Source of the DNA: a virus
Length of the DNA: 64,000 nucleotides
Reading direction: 5' to 3' (one strand)
IMG/VR virus record: IMGVR_UViG_3300036770_003657
Span: 186,001 to 250,000 of that record
Part shown: one piece after another, positions 41,954 to 49,220 of the stretch
How the letters are laid out: every line of letters starts with the position of its first letter
Position numbering within the stretch: position 1 is the stretch's first letter
Made by a program: the position numbers and the translations under genes
Notes under the pieces: model-generated
Database searches by the model: none
Told to the model about the DNA's origin: nothing
Seen by the model: the letters and a program-made list of their open reading frames with translations, nothing else

Positions 41954-42770
41954 TTTTTATATCCAATAATTTTTTCTTTATCTTTTCATCGTGTATTGTA
42001 GGAATTTTAATATAAATTATAATTACAAAATCTCCTTGTTGTCCAGTAGTAATATTTGTGAATCCTAGTCCTTTAGATGAATATTCGCCACCGTGTGTCA
42101 TTCCTGGACGTACTTTGATATTTAATAATCTACCATCTATTGTTTCCACTGGTTTATTACATCCTATCATAGCTTCAATAGCATCAATTTCTATGATAGT
42201 AGTTATGTCGTTATTTCTTCTAGTAAAATTTAAATCCTCTGCTACCAAGATACTAACATTTAAATCCCCACGAGCCAATTGAGGATATGTGTCATCACCC
42301 ATACCTTTAAATTTTAGTATATGTCCACTTTCAATTCCAGGTGGTATATTAATTACCACTGTTTCTTTACGTCCAGAAGGTAAAGCATAACTAGCTTCAA
42401 TTTCCTTGCCAATAAAACTATCAAGTAGAGTAATCTTACACTTGATATTAAGATCTAAATTTTTATTTCTTACATGTCTACGACCAAAATCAAACCCTGC
42501 CCGTCCTCTAAACATATCATTAAATACGTCGTGTATATCTTCAAAACTTCTAAAGTTTCCATTAAAGTTTTGTTTAACATTGATTTCACTGTCGTATCTA
42601 TTACGTTTATTTGGGTCACCTAACGTATCGTAGGCTTGACTAATTTTTTGGAAGTGGCTTTCATCACCACCTCTATCTGGGTGATGCTCCATAGCCAATT
42701 TACGATAGGCTGTTTTTATATCTTGTGCTGTTGCTTCTCGGCTAACGCCTAATATGTCGTAGTAGTTCAT
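41928..42770 (-). CDS. dnaJ: DnaJ-family co-chaperone, type II
   Basis: 280 residues. A J domain is clear, with HPD at 30-32 in AYRKLAMEHHPDRGG. The CxxCxGxG zinc fingers of type I DnaJ are absent; a short linker leads into the C-terminal beta domains (LDLNIKCKITLLDSFIGKEIEASY, FKGMGDDTYPQLARGDLNV). That is the CbpA-like plan. It stimulates Hsp70 ATPase in the host. A terminator-like hairpin abuts its ATG. Confidence 0.92.
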   Translation of the reverse strand: MNYYDILGVSREATAQDIKTAYRKLAMEHHPDRGGDESHFQKISQAYDTLGDPNKRNRYDSEINVKQNFNGNFRSFEDIHDVFNDMFRGRAGFDFGRRHVRNKNLDLNIKCKITLLDSFIGKEIEASYALPSGRKETVVINIPPGIESGHILKFKGMGDDTYPQLARGDLNVSILVAEDLNFTRRNNDITTIIEIDAIEAMIGCNKPVETIDGRLLNIKVRPGMTHGGEYSSKGLGFTNITTGQQGDFVIIIYIKIPTIHDEKIKKKLLDIKNELNNLSK

Positions 42771-42800
42771 AAAAATTAAGGCTGTGTGTAGCAGCCTTAA
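42771..42800 (-). terminator. Rho-independent terminator-like hairpin
   Basis: The perfect 9-bp stem TTAAGGCTG (42776-42784) / CAGCCTTAA (42792-42800) has a 7-nt loop and, in the minus direction, is followed by five T residues (42775-42771). It would end transcripts from the envelope block (42828 onwards). The T run touches the dnaJ ATG. Confidence 0.75.
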
Positions 42801-42827
42801 TATTTAACCTACTAGATTAAGATTAGT

Positions 42828-43073
42828 TTATTTTTTAACTTCTTTTTTAGCATCTTCAATCTTTGTAGCTTCGTGTTTTTGATGTGCCTTAACTTCTTTA
42901 CATTGTTGTTTAGGCTTGTTAGTTTTTGGATCCATTACTGGCTTACCATCTTTACCCTGTACATCAACACATACTTTACGTGTTTCTGGTTTAGCATCAT
43001 CCTTCTTATCTGCTGCGTAGGCAGGAATAGTTAATGCTAGACCTAATACAAATGCTGTTAAAAATTGTTTCAT
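42828..43073 (-). CDS. Small secreted Lys-rich protein
   Basis: 81 residues. A signal peptide (MKQFLTAFVLGLALTIPAYA, cleavage near residue 20) precedes a charged, Lys-rich mature peptide with two cysteines (KVCVDVQGKDGKP, KQQCKEVK). It resembles host-type small periplasmic proteins. The hairpin at 42776-42800 follows its stop. Function unknown. Confidence 0.7.
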   Translation of the reverse strand: MKQFLTAFVLGLALTIPAYAADKKDDAKPETRKVCVDVQGKDGKPVMDPKTNKPKQQCKEVKAHQKHEATKIEDAKKEVKK

Positions 43074-43082
43074 AATTGCTCC

Positions 43083-43625
43083 TTATAGTTCTGGAAATGG
43101 TGGTTGCCCAGGCATTGGTTTGCCTTTACTACTATTACTTACCTGTCCCCAGGCGTCTGGTTGTGTCATTGCTCCAAACTGAGTAGGTGCTCCAAACTGA
43201 GTAGGTGCTCCAAATCCACCACCACTGTATGTTGTAGTAGTTGTAGTAGGGGTCGGGCTCACTGGTGGTGGTTTATTGGCTGCTTCTAGTGCCTTGGCCT
43301 TTAAGTCCTTATCGTTACCAGCTAGCATGATGCCACTTAATGTACCTGTTAAAAATGTAGCAATAGGTACAATAAGTTCAAAAAACTTTTGATCAATTGG
43401 GCTTATAGCGTTAAGTGGTTGTGTTACAAATATTAAACTATATAATACTACAAACACAATACCAGTTAGGGTCAATGACAAGCAAATTCCAATAAAGAAT
43501 TTAAGCCTAGCCATTAATTGTTCTTCAGTATAAATTAGTGGTTCTTTACTTTCCACAATTACCTCCTTGTGTGTTCGCCCCCCAAACAGGCGTTGCAGGA
43601 CCGAGATTAGGGATTTGATTGCCAT
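43083..43625 (-). CDS. Membrane protein with two TM segments and QFGAPT repeats
   Basis: 180 residues. Two membrane helices (FIGICLSLTLTGIVFVVLYSLIF and ELIVPIATFLTGTLSGIML) follow a 38-residue N-terminal part, and a Thr/Gly-rich tail holds repeats of APTQFG. Start at ATG 43625 behind AGGA is favoured although it overlaps the upstream gene by 80 bp. In the lysis block it is a holin candidate by topology only. Confidence 0.65.
   Translation of the reverse strand: MAIKSLISVLQRLFGGRTHKEVIVESKEPLIYTEEQLMARLKFFIGICLSLTLTGIVFVVLYSLIFVTQPLNAISPIDQKFFELIVPIATFLTGTLSGIMLAGNDKDLKAKALEAANKPPPVSPTPTTTTTTYSGGGFGAPTQFGAPTQFGAMTQPDAWGQVSNSSKGKPMPGQPPFPEL
43171..43215. repeat. 18-bp tandem repeat, about 2.5 copies
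   Basis: GCTCCAAACTGAGTAGGT at 43171-43188 and 43189-43206 and a partial third copy. It codes APTQFG repeats in the tail of the membrane protein. Confidence 0.85.
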
Positions 43626-43842
43626 TGTTTTTTCCTAAAGTTCTTGGGTCTATTTGACCCTTAAATACGTGTTCTGGACAAGTACGTGTTACATCACATT
43701 GTGGCAGTTGACATATTGGTTTCTCCCAATTCTGCGGATCTTGGCATGGATATCGAAATCTATCTCCACCAAATGCTGCTAGTCCAACCGGTAAAAATAT
43801 CAGTAGTCCTAACCATTTAAATAACTTTTTATCCTCTGCCAT
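43546..43842 (-). CDS. Small membrane-anchored Cys-rich protein
   Basis: 98 residues. One N-terminal hydrophobic helix (WLGLLIFLPVGLAAFGG) and a periplasmic-type part with five cysteines spaced as CQDPQNWEKPICQLPQCDVTRTC-like clusters. GGGAG precedes the ATG. It overlaps the next gene by 80 bp in another frame. Not recognised; disulfide-rich envelope protein is the best description. Confidence 0.65.
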   Translation of the reverse strand: MAEDKKLFKWLGLLIFLPVGLAAFGGDRFRYPCQDPQNWEKPICQLPQCDVTRTCPEHVFKGQIDPRTLGKNNGNQIPNLGPATPVWGANTQGGNCGK

Positions 43843-43863
43843 TATTCGCTCCCAATAATGTAT

Positions 43864-44103
43864 TTACTTTATTTCTACCGAATCCTTTAGGTCGTTATAC
43901 TTGTGTTCTGCTGCCAATAAGTCCATATCACGATCAGAAGATTTTTCAGCCCGTTTAATATCTTGTTCGTAGGCCCGTTCTATTTGAACTAGTGCCTTGG
44001 CCTGTGCTTGCCCTAGTTCTTTTCTAATACGATCGAACTCTGCTATAGCATAACGGGCCCTACGATCAGGACTTAAAAATAAGTTTAGTAAAGCTTCAAA
44101 CAT
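43864..44103 (-). CDS. Small coiled-coil protein
   Basis: 79 residues from MFEALLNLF at 44103, one base after the upstream stop; the frame extends 5 codons further to 44118. An amphipathic N-terminus is followed by a long charged helix (EFDRIRKELGQAQAKALVQIERAYEQ-like heptads). No function assigned. It lies in the envelope block. Confidence 0.6.
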   Translation of the reverse strand: MFEALLNLFLSPDRRARYAIAEFDRIRKELGQAQAKALVQIERAYEQDIKRAEKSSDRDMDLLAAEHKYNDLKDSVEIK

Positions 44104-44104
44104 A

Positions 44105-45019
44105 TTACTGACATACACCGTTAGTTAAAATTTGACTTACTGGACATACATTATTGTTAGTACTGGTAGTATTGGTAGTTGTAGTAGTTGTTGTAGTAGT
44201 CGTGCCACTTAACTTACTTATTGCCGTATCTAAAGCACTACGGTATCCGCCAGTTACAGTAGTAAGATTATTACTGGCCTGTGTGCCAAGACTAGTTATA
44301 GTAGTGTTAGCATTGTTAGTAGCAGTAATAAGTCCATTTATACTAGTCGTGCCTAAATTAGTTGTAGCAGTAAGTCCAGCATTAGCAGCATTATTAACAC
44401 CTGTGATACCTGCTGTACTTATGCTTGTAGCTGCCGATAATCCTTCTTTAGATGTACTTGTAACACCGGTAATACCATTATTAGCTACATTAGTTACTGC
44501 GGTCATTGAACTGTTTGCTATGGTTGTAATAGCAGTGTTAGCAGCACCTACTGCATCAAAACCAGCCTTAGCAATATTTGTATTACTGTTGGCCATATTT
44601 GTACTCATAGTAGCAAATGTATTATTGGTGCTTTGAGCAGTAGCAGCGGCATTATTACTTTGTGTGACTGCTATTTGTCTTTGACTGTGTATGCCATAAA
44701 TTTGTGTAACACTTGGTAATAGTACACCTGCCCATTTAAGAAGTTTTGTATCCCAATCTTCTGGAGCAGCCACCTGTTGCTGTGGTCTTGATCCTGCGCC
44801 ACCCTGTCCCATTTGTATACTTAATACTGCGGCTACTTTGGCAGCACTATCACCGTTCTTGGCTATTTCAAGTAGTGCATTATATCTTGCTGTATCTGCA
44901 ATAGCATTGGCCTGTGCAATTTTAGCCTGGGTGTCTGCATAAAGTTGATATGAGCTTGGGCCAGAAGCACAGCTGGCCAATAATATTGTGGTTCCGAGAA
45001 CTAAAATTGACTTTTTCAT
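44105..45019 (-). CDS. Lipoprotein with 11-residue Ala/Thr repeats
   Basis: 304 residues. The signal ends with a lipobox (LLASC, Cys17). After a helical region comes a long stretch of 11-residue repeats (e.g. NNGITGVTSTS, KEGLSAATSIS, TAGITGVNNAA, NAGLTATTNLG), then a run of ten Thr and a C-terminal Cys pair. Hendecad repeats form right-handed coiled coils. It may be an outer-membrane or periplasm-spanning lysis or exclusion protein. One base separates it from the preceding lipoprotein. Confidence 0.65.
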   Translation of the reverse strand: MKKSILVLGTTILLASCASGPSSYQLYADTQAKIAQANAIADTARYNALLEIAKNGDSAAKVAAVLSIQMGQGGAGSRPQQQVAAPEDWDTKLLKWAGVLLPSVTQIYGIHSQRQIAVTQSNNAAATAQSTNNTFATMSTNMANSNTNIAKAGFDAVGAANTAITTIANSSMTAVTNVANNGITGVTSTSKEGLSAATSISTAGITGVNNAANAGLTATTNLGTTSINGLITATNNANTTITSLGTQASNNLTTVTGGYRSALDTAISKLSGTTTTTTTTTTNTTSTNNNVCPVSQILTNGVCQ

Positions 45020-45020
45020 A

Positions 45021-45311
45021 TTAATCCTTCCATTTATGAGTTTGCCATTCTTTACGATTTAATTCGTACCATTCTTTCCATTGATCATTTTTTAAACTAC
45101 ATTCGTAGTATAAACCATAATTTTTAACTATTGATTGTAATAGTTCAGTTATTGCAACTTTATCACCCTCAATTTTTTGTAAGTCAGGACAAGATTGTAA
45201 TAATGAAGTATTTTTCTGTTCAGGAAACTTACGCCAAGTAGGCAAATATTGAGTCATACTTGCACAACTAGACAGTATTAAACAGGCTAGAGCTATACTT
45301 AATTTTTTCAT
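45021..45311 (-). CDS. Small lipoprotein, candidate outer-membrane spanin (Rz1-like)
   Basis: 96 residues. Signal with lipobox LSSC (Cys16), then a mature part with two more cysteines (QSCPDLQKIEGDK, YYECSLKNDQW). It overlaps the coiled-coil membrane protein gene by 4 bp, and both follow the endolysin gene, as o-spanin and i-spanin genes do. Assignment rests on this context and the lipobox. Confidence 0.65.
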   Translation of the reverse strand: MKKLSIALACLILSSCASMTQYLPTWRKFPEQKNTSLLQSCPDLQKIEGDKVAITELLQSIVKNYGLYYECSLKNDQWKEWYELNRKEWQTHKWKD

Positions 45312-45919
45312 TTTTTAGCTCCCCTATCTGTTATTGTTTGATTAATTTCATCTATAACTCTTTTGGGAACAGGGCAATTTTTAAGTGAATCCAATAATTC
45401 ATTTATTTGACCTTCATATTCCTTTTTCTTTTCTTCATTCATATTTTCATATTTTTTACGCTCTTCATCACTTAGATTTTGTATTACAACCTGAGGCGAT
45501 GGAGGTACTCCGTTATTAGTACCATTTTTTAATGCTTCTTTTAAAGCATTATCAAGTTTACCTATGTCCTTATTTCTTTTATCATTAGCAATCTTTAAGT
45601 CATTAGCAGCTTTTTGTTGAGCCTGTGCTAACTTAATATTTTTTTCTTCTAGTTCTTTATCTTTCTTTTCAGCCTCTAGCCTAGCCTTTTCTATACGATC
45701 CTGCCATATATCATTTATAGCAGTACCACCATACATAAAAACACTGACTATTATAATTAATCCGCCGACAGGTTTGACAAACATCATATAAGGGCGTAAA
45801 GGTGGTATATGACTAAACATACTGGCAAAGAAAAATGCTAAAAATCCTACGACAGCCAGTGCGATCCAAAATTCACTTGGTAAATTAAGTAACCAATGCT
45901 CTACTAACCACATCAACAT
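45308..45919 (-). CDS. Membrane coiled-coil protein, candidate inner-membrane spanin
   Basis: 203 residues. Two N-terminal hydrophobic helices (FWIALAVVGFLAFFFASMF and VGGLIIIVSVFMYGG) precede a long charged coiled coil (EKARLEAEKKDKELEEKN) and an acidic tail. An i-spanin normally has one N-terminal helix; two helices would need a different topology, so a holin/spanin-like hybrid is an alternative. Overlaps the endolysin gene by 1 bp. Confidence 0.6.
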   Translation of the reverse strand: MLMWLVEHWLLNLPSEFWIALAVVGFLAFFFASMFSHIPPLRPYMMFVKPVGGLIIIVSVFMYGGTAINDIWQDRIEKARLEAEKKDKELEEKNIKLAQAQQKAANDLKIANDKRNKDIGKLDNALKEALKNGTNNGVPPSPQVVIQNLSDEERKKYENMNEEKKKEYEGQINELLDSLKNCPVPKRVIDEINQTITDRGAKK

Positions 45920-46548
45920 TATGCTACTCCGAATACGTGTAAAGCGTGTTTATAATGCTTTTCACGATCTGCTAGTCCAATAGTACCACCGTTAATCTTT
46001 TTGGTCAATGTTAATATATCACCTTGGTCAGCCCAAGTGTTTAGATTATTCATCTCCCAAAAGAAGCAACCACTTTGTACAGCACCTTCAAATGTTTCTA
46101 AATATTCACTTGCTTCTTCAATTGGAATATCCAAACTACCAGCAAAGAAAGTGTAATTATTTTTACCAGTAAGTTGTATAAGTCCTCTGCCACAATACCT
46201 ATAACCATCTCCACTAGCCTCATCACCGTTGCCCATACGATTAGCATATACACGATTGGCAATACGTTCTGGTTTTCTTTCATATTCTCTAGCAAGATCA
46301 TCTGTTGGAAAATATTTTGGGAACACTTTACGTAGGCTAGCTGCTCTATAATTTAAGTTTTCTTTTAGAAATTTAAAGCCACCACTTTCATGAGCACATT
46401 GAGCAATGAAGGCTGCTACTCGTTGTGGGGTATTAATTTGATATTCAGGTAGTATAGTATGTAAGGCATTGTACCAATATTCAGTGTAAGGGTTACCTGG
46501 TATCATTTGTTTTAATTGTTCTTTTGTAAAGTCAAAAGTAAAACTCAT
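45919..46548 (-). CDS. GH19-type endolysin
   Basis: 209 residues. The chitinase-class-19/lysozyme pattern is clear: FIAQCAHESGGF with catalytic E54, RYCGRGLIQLTGKNNY and the C-terminal KKINGGTIGLADR. It cleaves peptidoglycan glycan strands to lyse the host. No signal peptide is seen, so release needs a holin. It is followed by spanin candidates in overlapping order. Confidence 0.9.
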   Translation of the reverse strand: MSFTFDFTKEQLKQMIPGNPYTEYWYNALHTILPEYQINTPQRVAAFIAQCAHESGGFKFLKENLNYRAASLRKVFPKYFPTDDLAREYERKPERIANRVYANRMGNGDEASGDGYRYCGRGLIQLTGKNNYTFFAGSLDIPIEEASEYLETFEGAVQSGCFFWEMNNLNTWADQGDILTLTKKINGGTIGLADREKHYKHALHVFGVA

Positions 46549-47279
46549 CTCGCTCTCTCCAATACAAGGGCACGATTTTCATTTTCAAATACATACACAT
46601 CGTTGACCTTGGTTATGTTATAATTTCCTAAATATTTTGTATAAAAAATACTTTCACTAATAGCTCTAGTACCAATGTCAATACGTCCACCTAATCGTTG
46701 ATATACTTCATTAGTTGGACCAAAGTCTTTAATACGCATAATTACACTTTCGGCAAACATTTTATGGAATGTTATATCATCTTCTAACACTTCTATATTA
46801 TCTACATAACTGCGACTAAAAAAGTTACTAAAGTTGTTTAATCTATTTTCCTTAATACTTATTGAGTAAGCATCCTTATCTAATGGTACAGTATTTCTAA
46901 TATGTTGTTCATCTGCTGGTTGTGTTCTAAAACTTTTATAATACCTAAACCTAAAATTTTCTATATTAGTTAATTTTTTTACAGCATCTAATAGTTCTAT
47001 CAAACGCTCTGGAATATGTTTATTACGCTCTAATTCAACAAATACTTTATATTTGCCAGTATCAATGGGACCATCAGTGGCATCAGCATCCACAACCCAA
47101 TCAAATCCAAGTTCTAAAAAACGTGCCAGATCATCAGCAGGTTCTTTATCATCTACATTAAAACTGAGTACAACCATTTTTTCGTCGTCACCAATTTTAC
47201 TTTTATAACTATCAATTTCAACTACGCTGCTAACTAATAGTCTAAGATCACCTGCTAGTAATGTTTCATTGATCTGCAT
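46545..47279 (-). CDS. Conserved phage protein of unknown function
   Basis: 244 residues. Mixed alpha/beta sequence: MQINETLLAGDLRLLV, a DKEPADDLARFLELGFDWVVDAD segment, then RFRYYKSFRTQPADEQHIRN. It lies between the endolysin and the gene at 47279-47863 with 1-4 bp overlaps. I associate it with conserved T4-like structural or DNA-metabolism genes but cannot name it. Confidence 0.65.
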   Translation of the reverse strand: MQINETLLAGDLRLLVSSVVEIDSYKSKIGDDEKMVVLSFNVDDKEPADDLARFLELGFDWVVDADATDGPIDTGKYKVFVELERNKHIPERLIELLDAVKKLTNIENFRFRYYKSFRTQPADEQHIRNTVPLDKDAYSISIKENRLNNFSNFFSRSYVDNIEVLEDDITFHKMFAESVIMRIKDFGPTNEVYQRLGGRIDIGTRAISESIFYTKYLGNYNITKVNDVYVFENENRALVLERAR

Positions 47280-47863
47280 TACATCGGTGCTCCTGCTACT
47301 GGTGCTGCCATAGGTGCTGCTGGTGCCATACCTGGTTGAGCTGGCATCATACCTGGTTGAGCTGGCATCATACCTGGTTGCATTGGTGGAGCCATTGGTG
47401 TAGGTTGTTGTTTCTTCTCGTCACCTTTACGTTCTTCTCTGATACGATCCATATAACTGTTAAAGATATCAAATACTAGCTTTTTAGGCATTAGTATTTT
47501 CACAACCCATACAGGATGTGCGTCTAGTTTACCCTTTTTAGTACCTGGTCTAAAATCATCTGGGCTACGTATTTTACGTGGCTCTATTAGTTCATCTCTG
47601 GTAAACTTTACTCTACAGCCTATTTCTATAAGACGTCGAGCACCATCAGGATCAGGCATTTTATTCTTTGGCCACATAAATTCAGCACTGACCCAATGCC
47701 TACTGATTTTGGGACCGCTGAGTAATTCACCATCTAACCAGTTTTTATATACGTAGATATCCATTTCATCCAATACACGTTCAAAGTCTTTAAGTACAGC
47801 CAAAGTACTATTGTTGTTATAGATGGTATCTACGTTGCGAATAACGTCTAAAATATCTTTCAT
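47279..47863 (-). CDS. Conserved phage protein with Met/Pro-rich tail repeats
   Basis: 194 residues. The globular part (ILDVIRNVDTIYNNNSTLAVLKDFERVLDEM, WLDGELLSGPKISRHWV, AHPVWVVKILMPKKLVFD) ends in a charged helix, and the tail repeats QPGMMPA twice. First gene of the minus-strand endolysin operon; a late-type box lies 23 bp upstream. Function unknown. Confidence 0.65.
   Translation of the reverse strand: MKDILDVIRNVDTIYNNNSTLAVLKDFERVLDEMDIYVYKNWLDGELLSGPKISRHWVSAEFMWPKNKMPDPDGARRLIEIGCRVKFTRDELIEPRKIRSPDDFRPGTKKGKLDAHPVWVVKILMPKKLVFDIFNSYMDRIREERKGDEKKQQPTPMAPPMQPGMMPAQPGMMPAQPGMAPAAPMAAPVAGAPM
47331..47372. repeat. 21-bp tandem repeat, two exact copies
   Basis: Two adjacent copies of a 21-bp unit (47331-47351, 47352-47372) code the QPGMMPA repeats; a partial third follows. 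Confidence 0.85.
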
Positions 47864-47886
47864 AATGGGCCCAGAATTTACTATAT

Positions 47887-47894
47887 TATTTATC
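47887..47894 (-). promoter_or_regulatory. T4-late-type promoter box
   Basis: GATAAATA on the minus strand, 23 bp upstream of the ATG at 47863. It would drive the endolysin and envelope operon. Confidence 0.65.
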
Positions 47895-47949
47895 GTGTTA
47901 GAATTCTAGCGTAACCTTATGATAATTCCGCAGAAGGTTAAATAAAATT

Positions 47950-48004
47950 GTAGGACCTCTGTAGATATCGGGCGGTACTACAAGTCCTACTTTTCTAAGT
48001 AGGA
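47950..48004 (+). promoter_or_regulatory. Structured leader of phoH with competing pairings
   Basis: GTAGGAC (47950-47956) pairs with GTCCTAC (47984-47990), extended by TGTAG (47960-47964) with CTACA (47978-47982). A second GTAGGA (47999-48004) could pair instead with the same TCCTAC (47985-47990); that alternative hides the AGGAG ribosome site of phoH. TTTTCT follows the first stem. The gene-free gap 47864-48012 holds this leader, the late box and a 10-bp palindrome (47899-47908). Confidence 0.55.
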
Positions 48005-48012
48005 GTTACTGG

Positions 48013-48729
48013 ATGAGCAAAAGAGTGAAAAAACGCTTTACCTCAAATGTGAATGTGATTGATTTTAACACATTCATCCCGCAAAAAAATTGCAGGGTAC
48101 ATCTTTACCCTCGCAATGAAGCACAAAAAATCTATATTCAAAAGCTACAAAATGAAGATAATAGTATATTATTTGCCATAGGACCAGCAGGTACAGGCAA
48201 AACATTACTAGCAGTTCAAGCTGGAATAAAGTTTTTTCAAGAGGGCAAGGTAGACAAGCTCATAGTTACAAGACCCGCCGTTAGTGTAGATGAAGATCTT
48301 GGCTTTTTGCCAGGCACATTAAATCAAAAGATGGAGCCATGGACCAAGCCTATATTTGACGTTTTAGGAGAATATTATAGTCAAAGAGATATAGTAGAAA
48401 TGTTAAGTGAAGGAGTAATAGAGATCAGCCCCTTGGCCTATATGAGAGGACGCACATTTAAGCGTGCCTGGATTATAGCCGATGAGATGCAGAATGCTAC
48501 AGCAAATCAAATGAAAATGCTGCTAACAAGATTGGGAGATCAAAGCCGTATGGTAGTCACAGGAGATTTGGCACAAGCAGATCGTCTTGCTGACAACGGG
48601 TTGATCGAATTTTGCAACCTACTGGGAAATCGCAAAAGAACAGAACACATCGATATCGTTAGGTTTGAAGCCAAAGATATCGAGCGTCATCAAGCCGTAA
48701 AGGAGGTATTAGAGATATACGGTGATTAA
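48013..48729 (+). CDS. phoH: PhoH-family ATPase
   Basis: 238 residues. Walker A is GPAGTGKT (57-64) and IIADEMQNAT carries Walker B; RMVVTGD and the Arg-rich IDIVRF region match PhoH. PhoH is widespread in phages of aquatic bacteria; proposed roles include RNA metabolism and phosphate stress, without proof. It is alone on the plus strand among minus-strand genes. Its stop overlaps that of the DUF2452 gene by 4 bp. The leader may control it. Confidence 0.93.
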   Translation: MSKRVKKRFTSNVNVIDFNTFIPQKNCRVHLYPRNEAQKIYIQKLQNEDNSILFAIGPAGTGKTLLAVQAGIKFFQEGKVDKLIVTRPAVSVDEDLGFLPGTLNQKMEPWTKPIFDVLGEYYSQRDIVEMLSEGVIEISPLAYMRGRTFKRAWIIADEMQNATANQMKMLLTRLGDQSRMVVTGDLAQADRLADNGLIEFCNLLGNRKRTEHIDIVRFEAKDIERHQAVKEVLEIYGD

Positions 48730-49220
48730 TTAACAGGTTCGCCTTGGGCGTCTACTTCTATCCATGAATAGTCGCCCAACCATTTAACTCTAGTAATATA
48801 TTCATATTCAACTGGAGGTGCCGTGGCCCAATCATCAGGTCCCAGCATACTTAATCTTGTACAACTATGTTTGTTATCGTACAAGAGCCAATACACTTTC
48901 CCATGAAAAATCTGAAACTGATACTTAGCAGCATGAACAGCATCAGTAACTTCCAGCCTACGTTTGATCTGATCTGCCTGAGCCTGTAATACTGCCACAA
49001 GATCCATAATGCGTTTATATTCCTGCTGAGCATGTAGACGTGCTACATTGACCATTATATCCTTTTGTTTCTCAATAGGTATAAGATCAAACTTTGGAGC
49101 ACCTACATCAGTAGGATAAGGAGTTACATTTTTATTAAAAAAGTTTACAAGTCCCGTGCCTAACTCTGCATCAAAACTTGTACGTCCCTTGGCACTATTT
49201 GGTCTATCAGTCATTAACAT
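48726..49220 (-). CDS. DUF2452-type conserved phage protein
   Basis: 164 residues. The pattern LIPIEKQKDIMVNVARLHAQQEYKRI followed by FQIFHGKVYWLLYD and LSMLGPDDW matches my memory of DUF2452 proteins of T4-like phages. It starts within the last codons of the clamp-loader gene. A second ATG lies two codons downstream. Unknown function. Confidence 0.72.
   Translation of the reverse strand: MLMTDRPNSAKGRTSFDAELGTGLVNFFNKNVTPYPTDVGAPKFDLIPIEKQKDIMVNVARLHAQQEYKRIMDLVAVLQAQADQIKRRLEVTDAVHAAKYQFQIFHGKVYWLLYDNKHSCTRLSMLGPDDWATAPPVEYEYITRVKWLGDYSWIEVDAQGEPVN

Noticed and set aside
47899-47908. Palindrome TAGAATTCTA upstream of phoH
   Set aside because: A 10-bp palindrome in AT-rich DNA is expected by chance and no second copy was seen.
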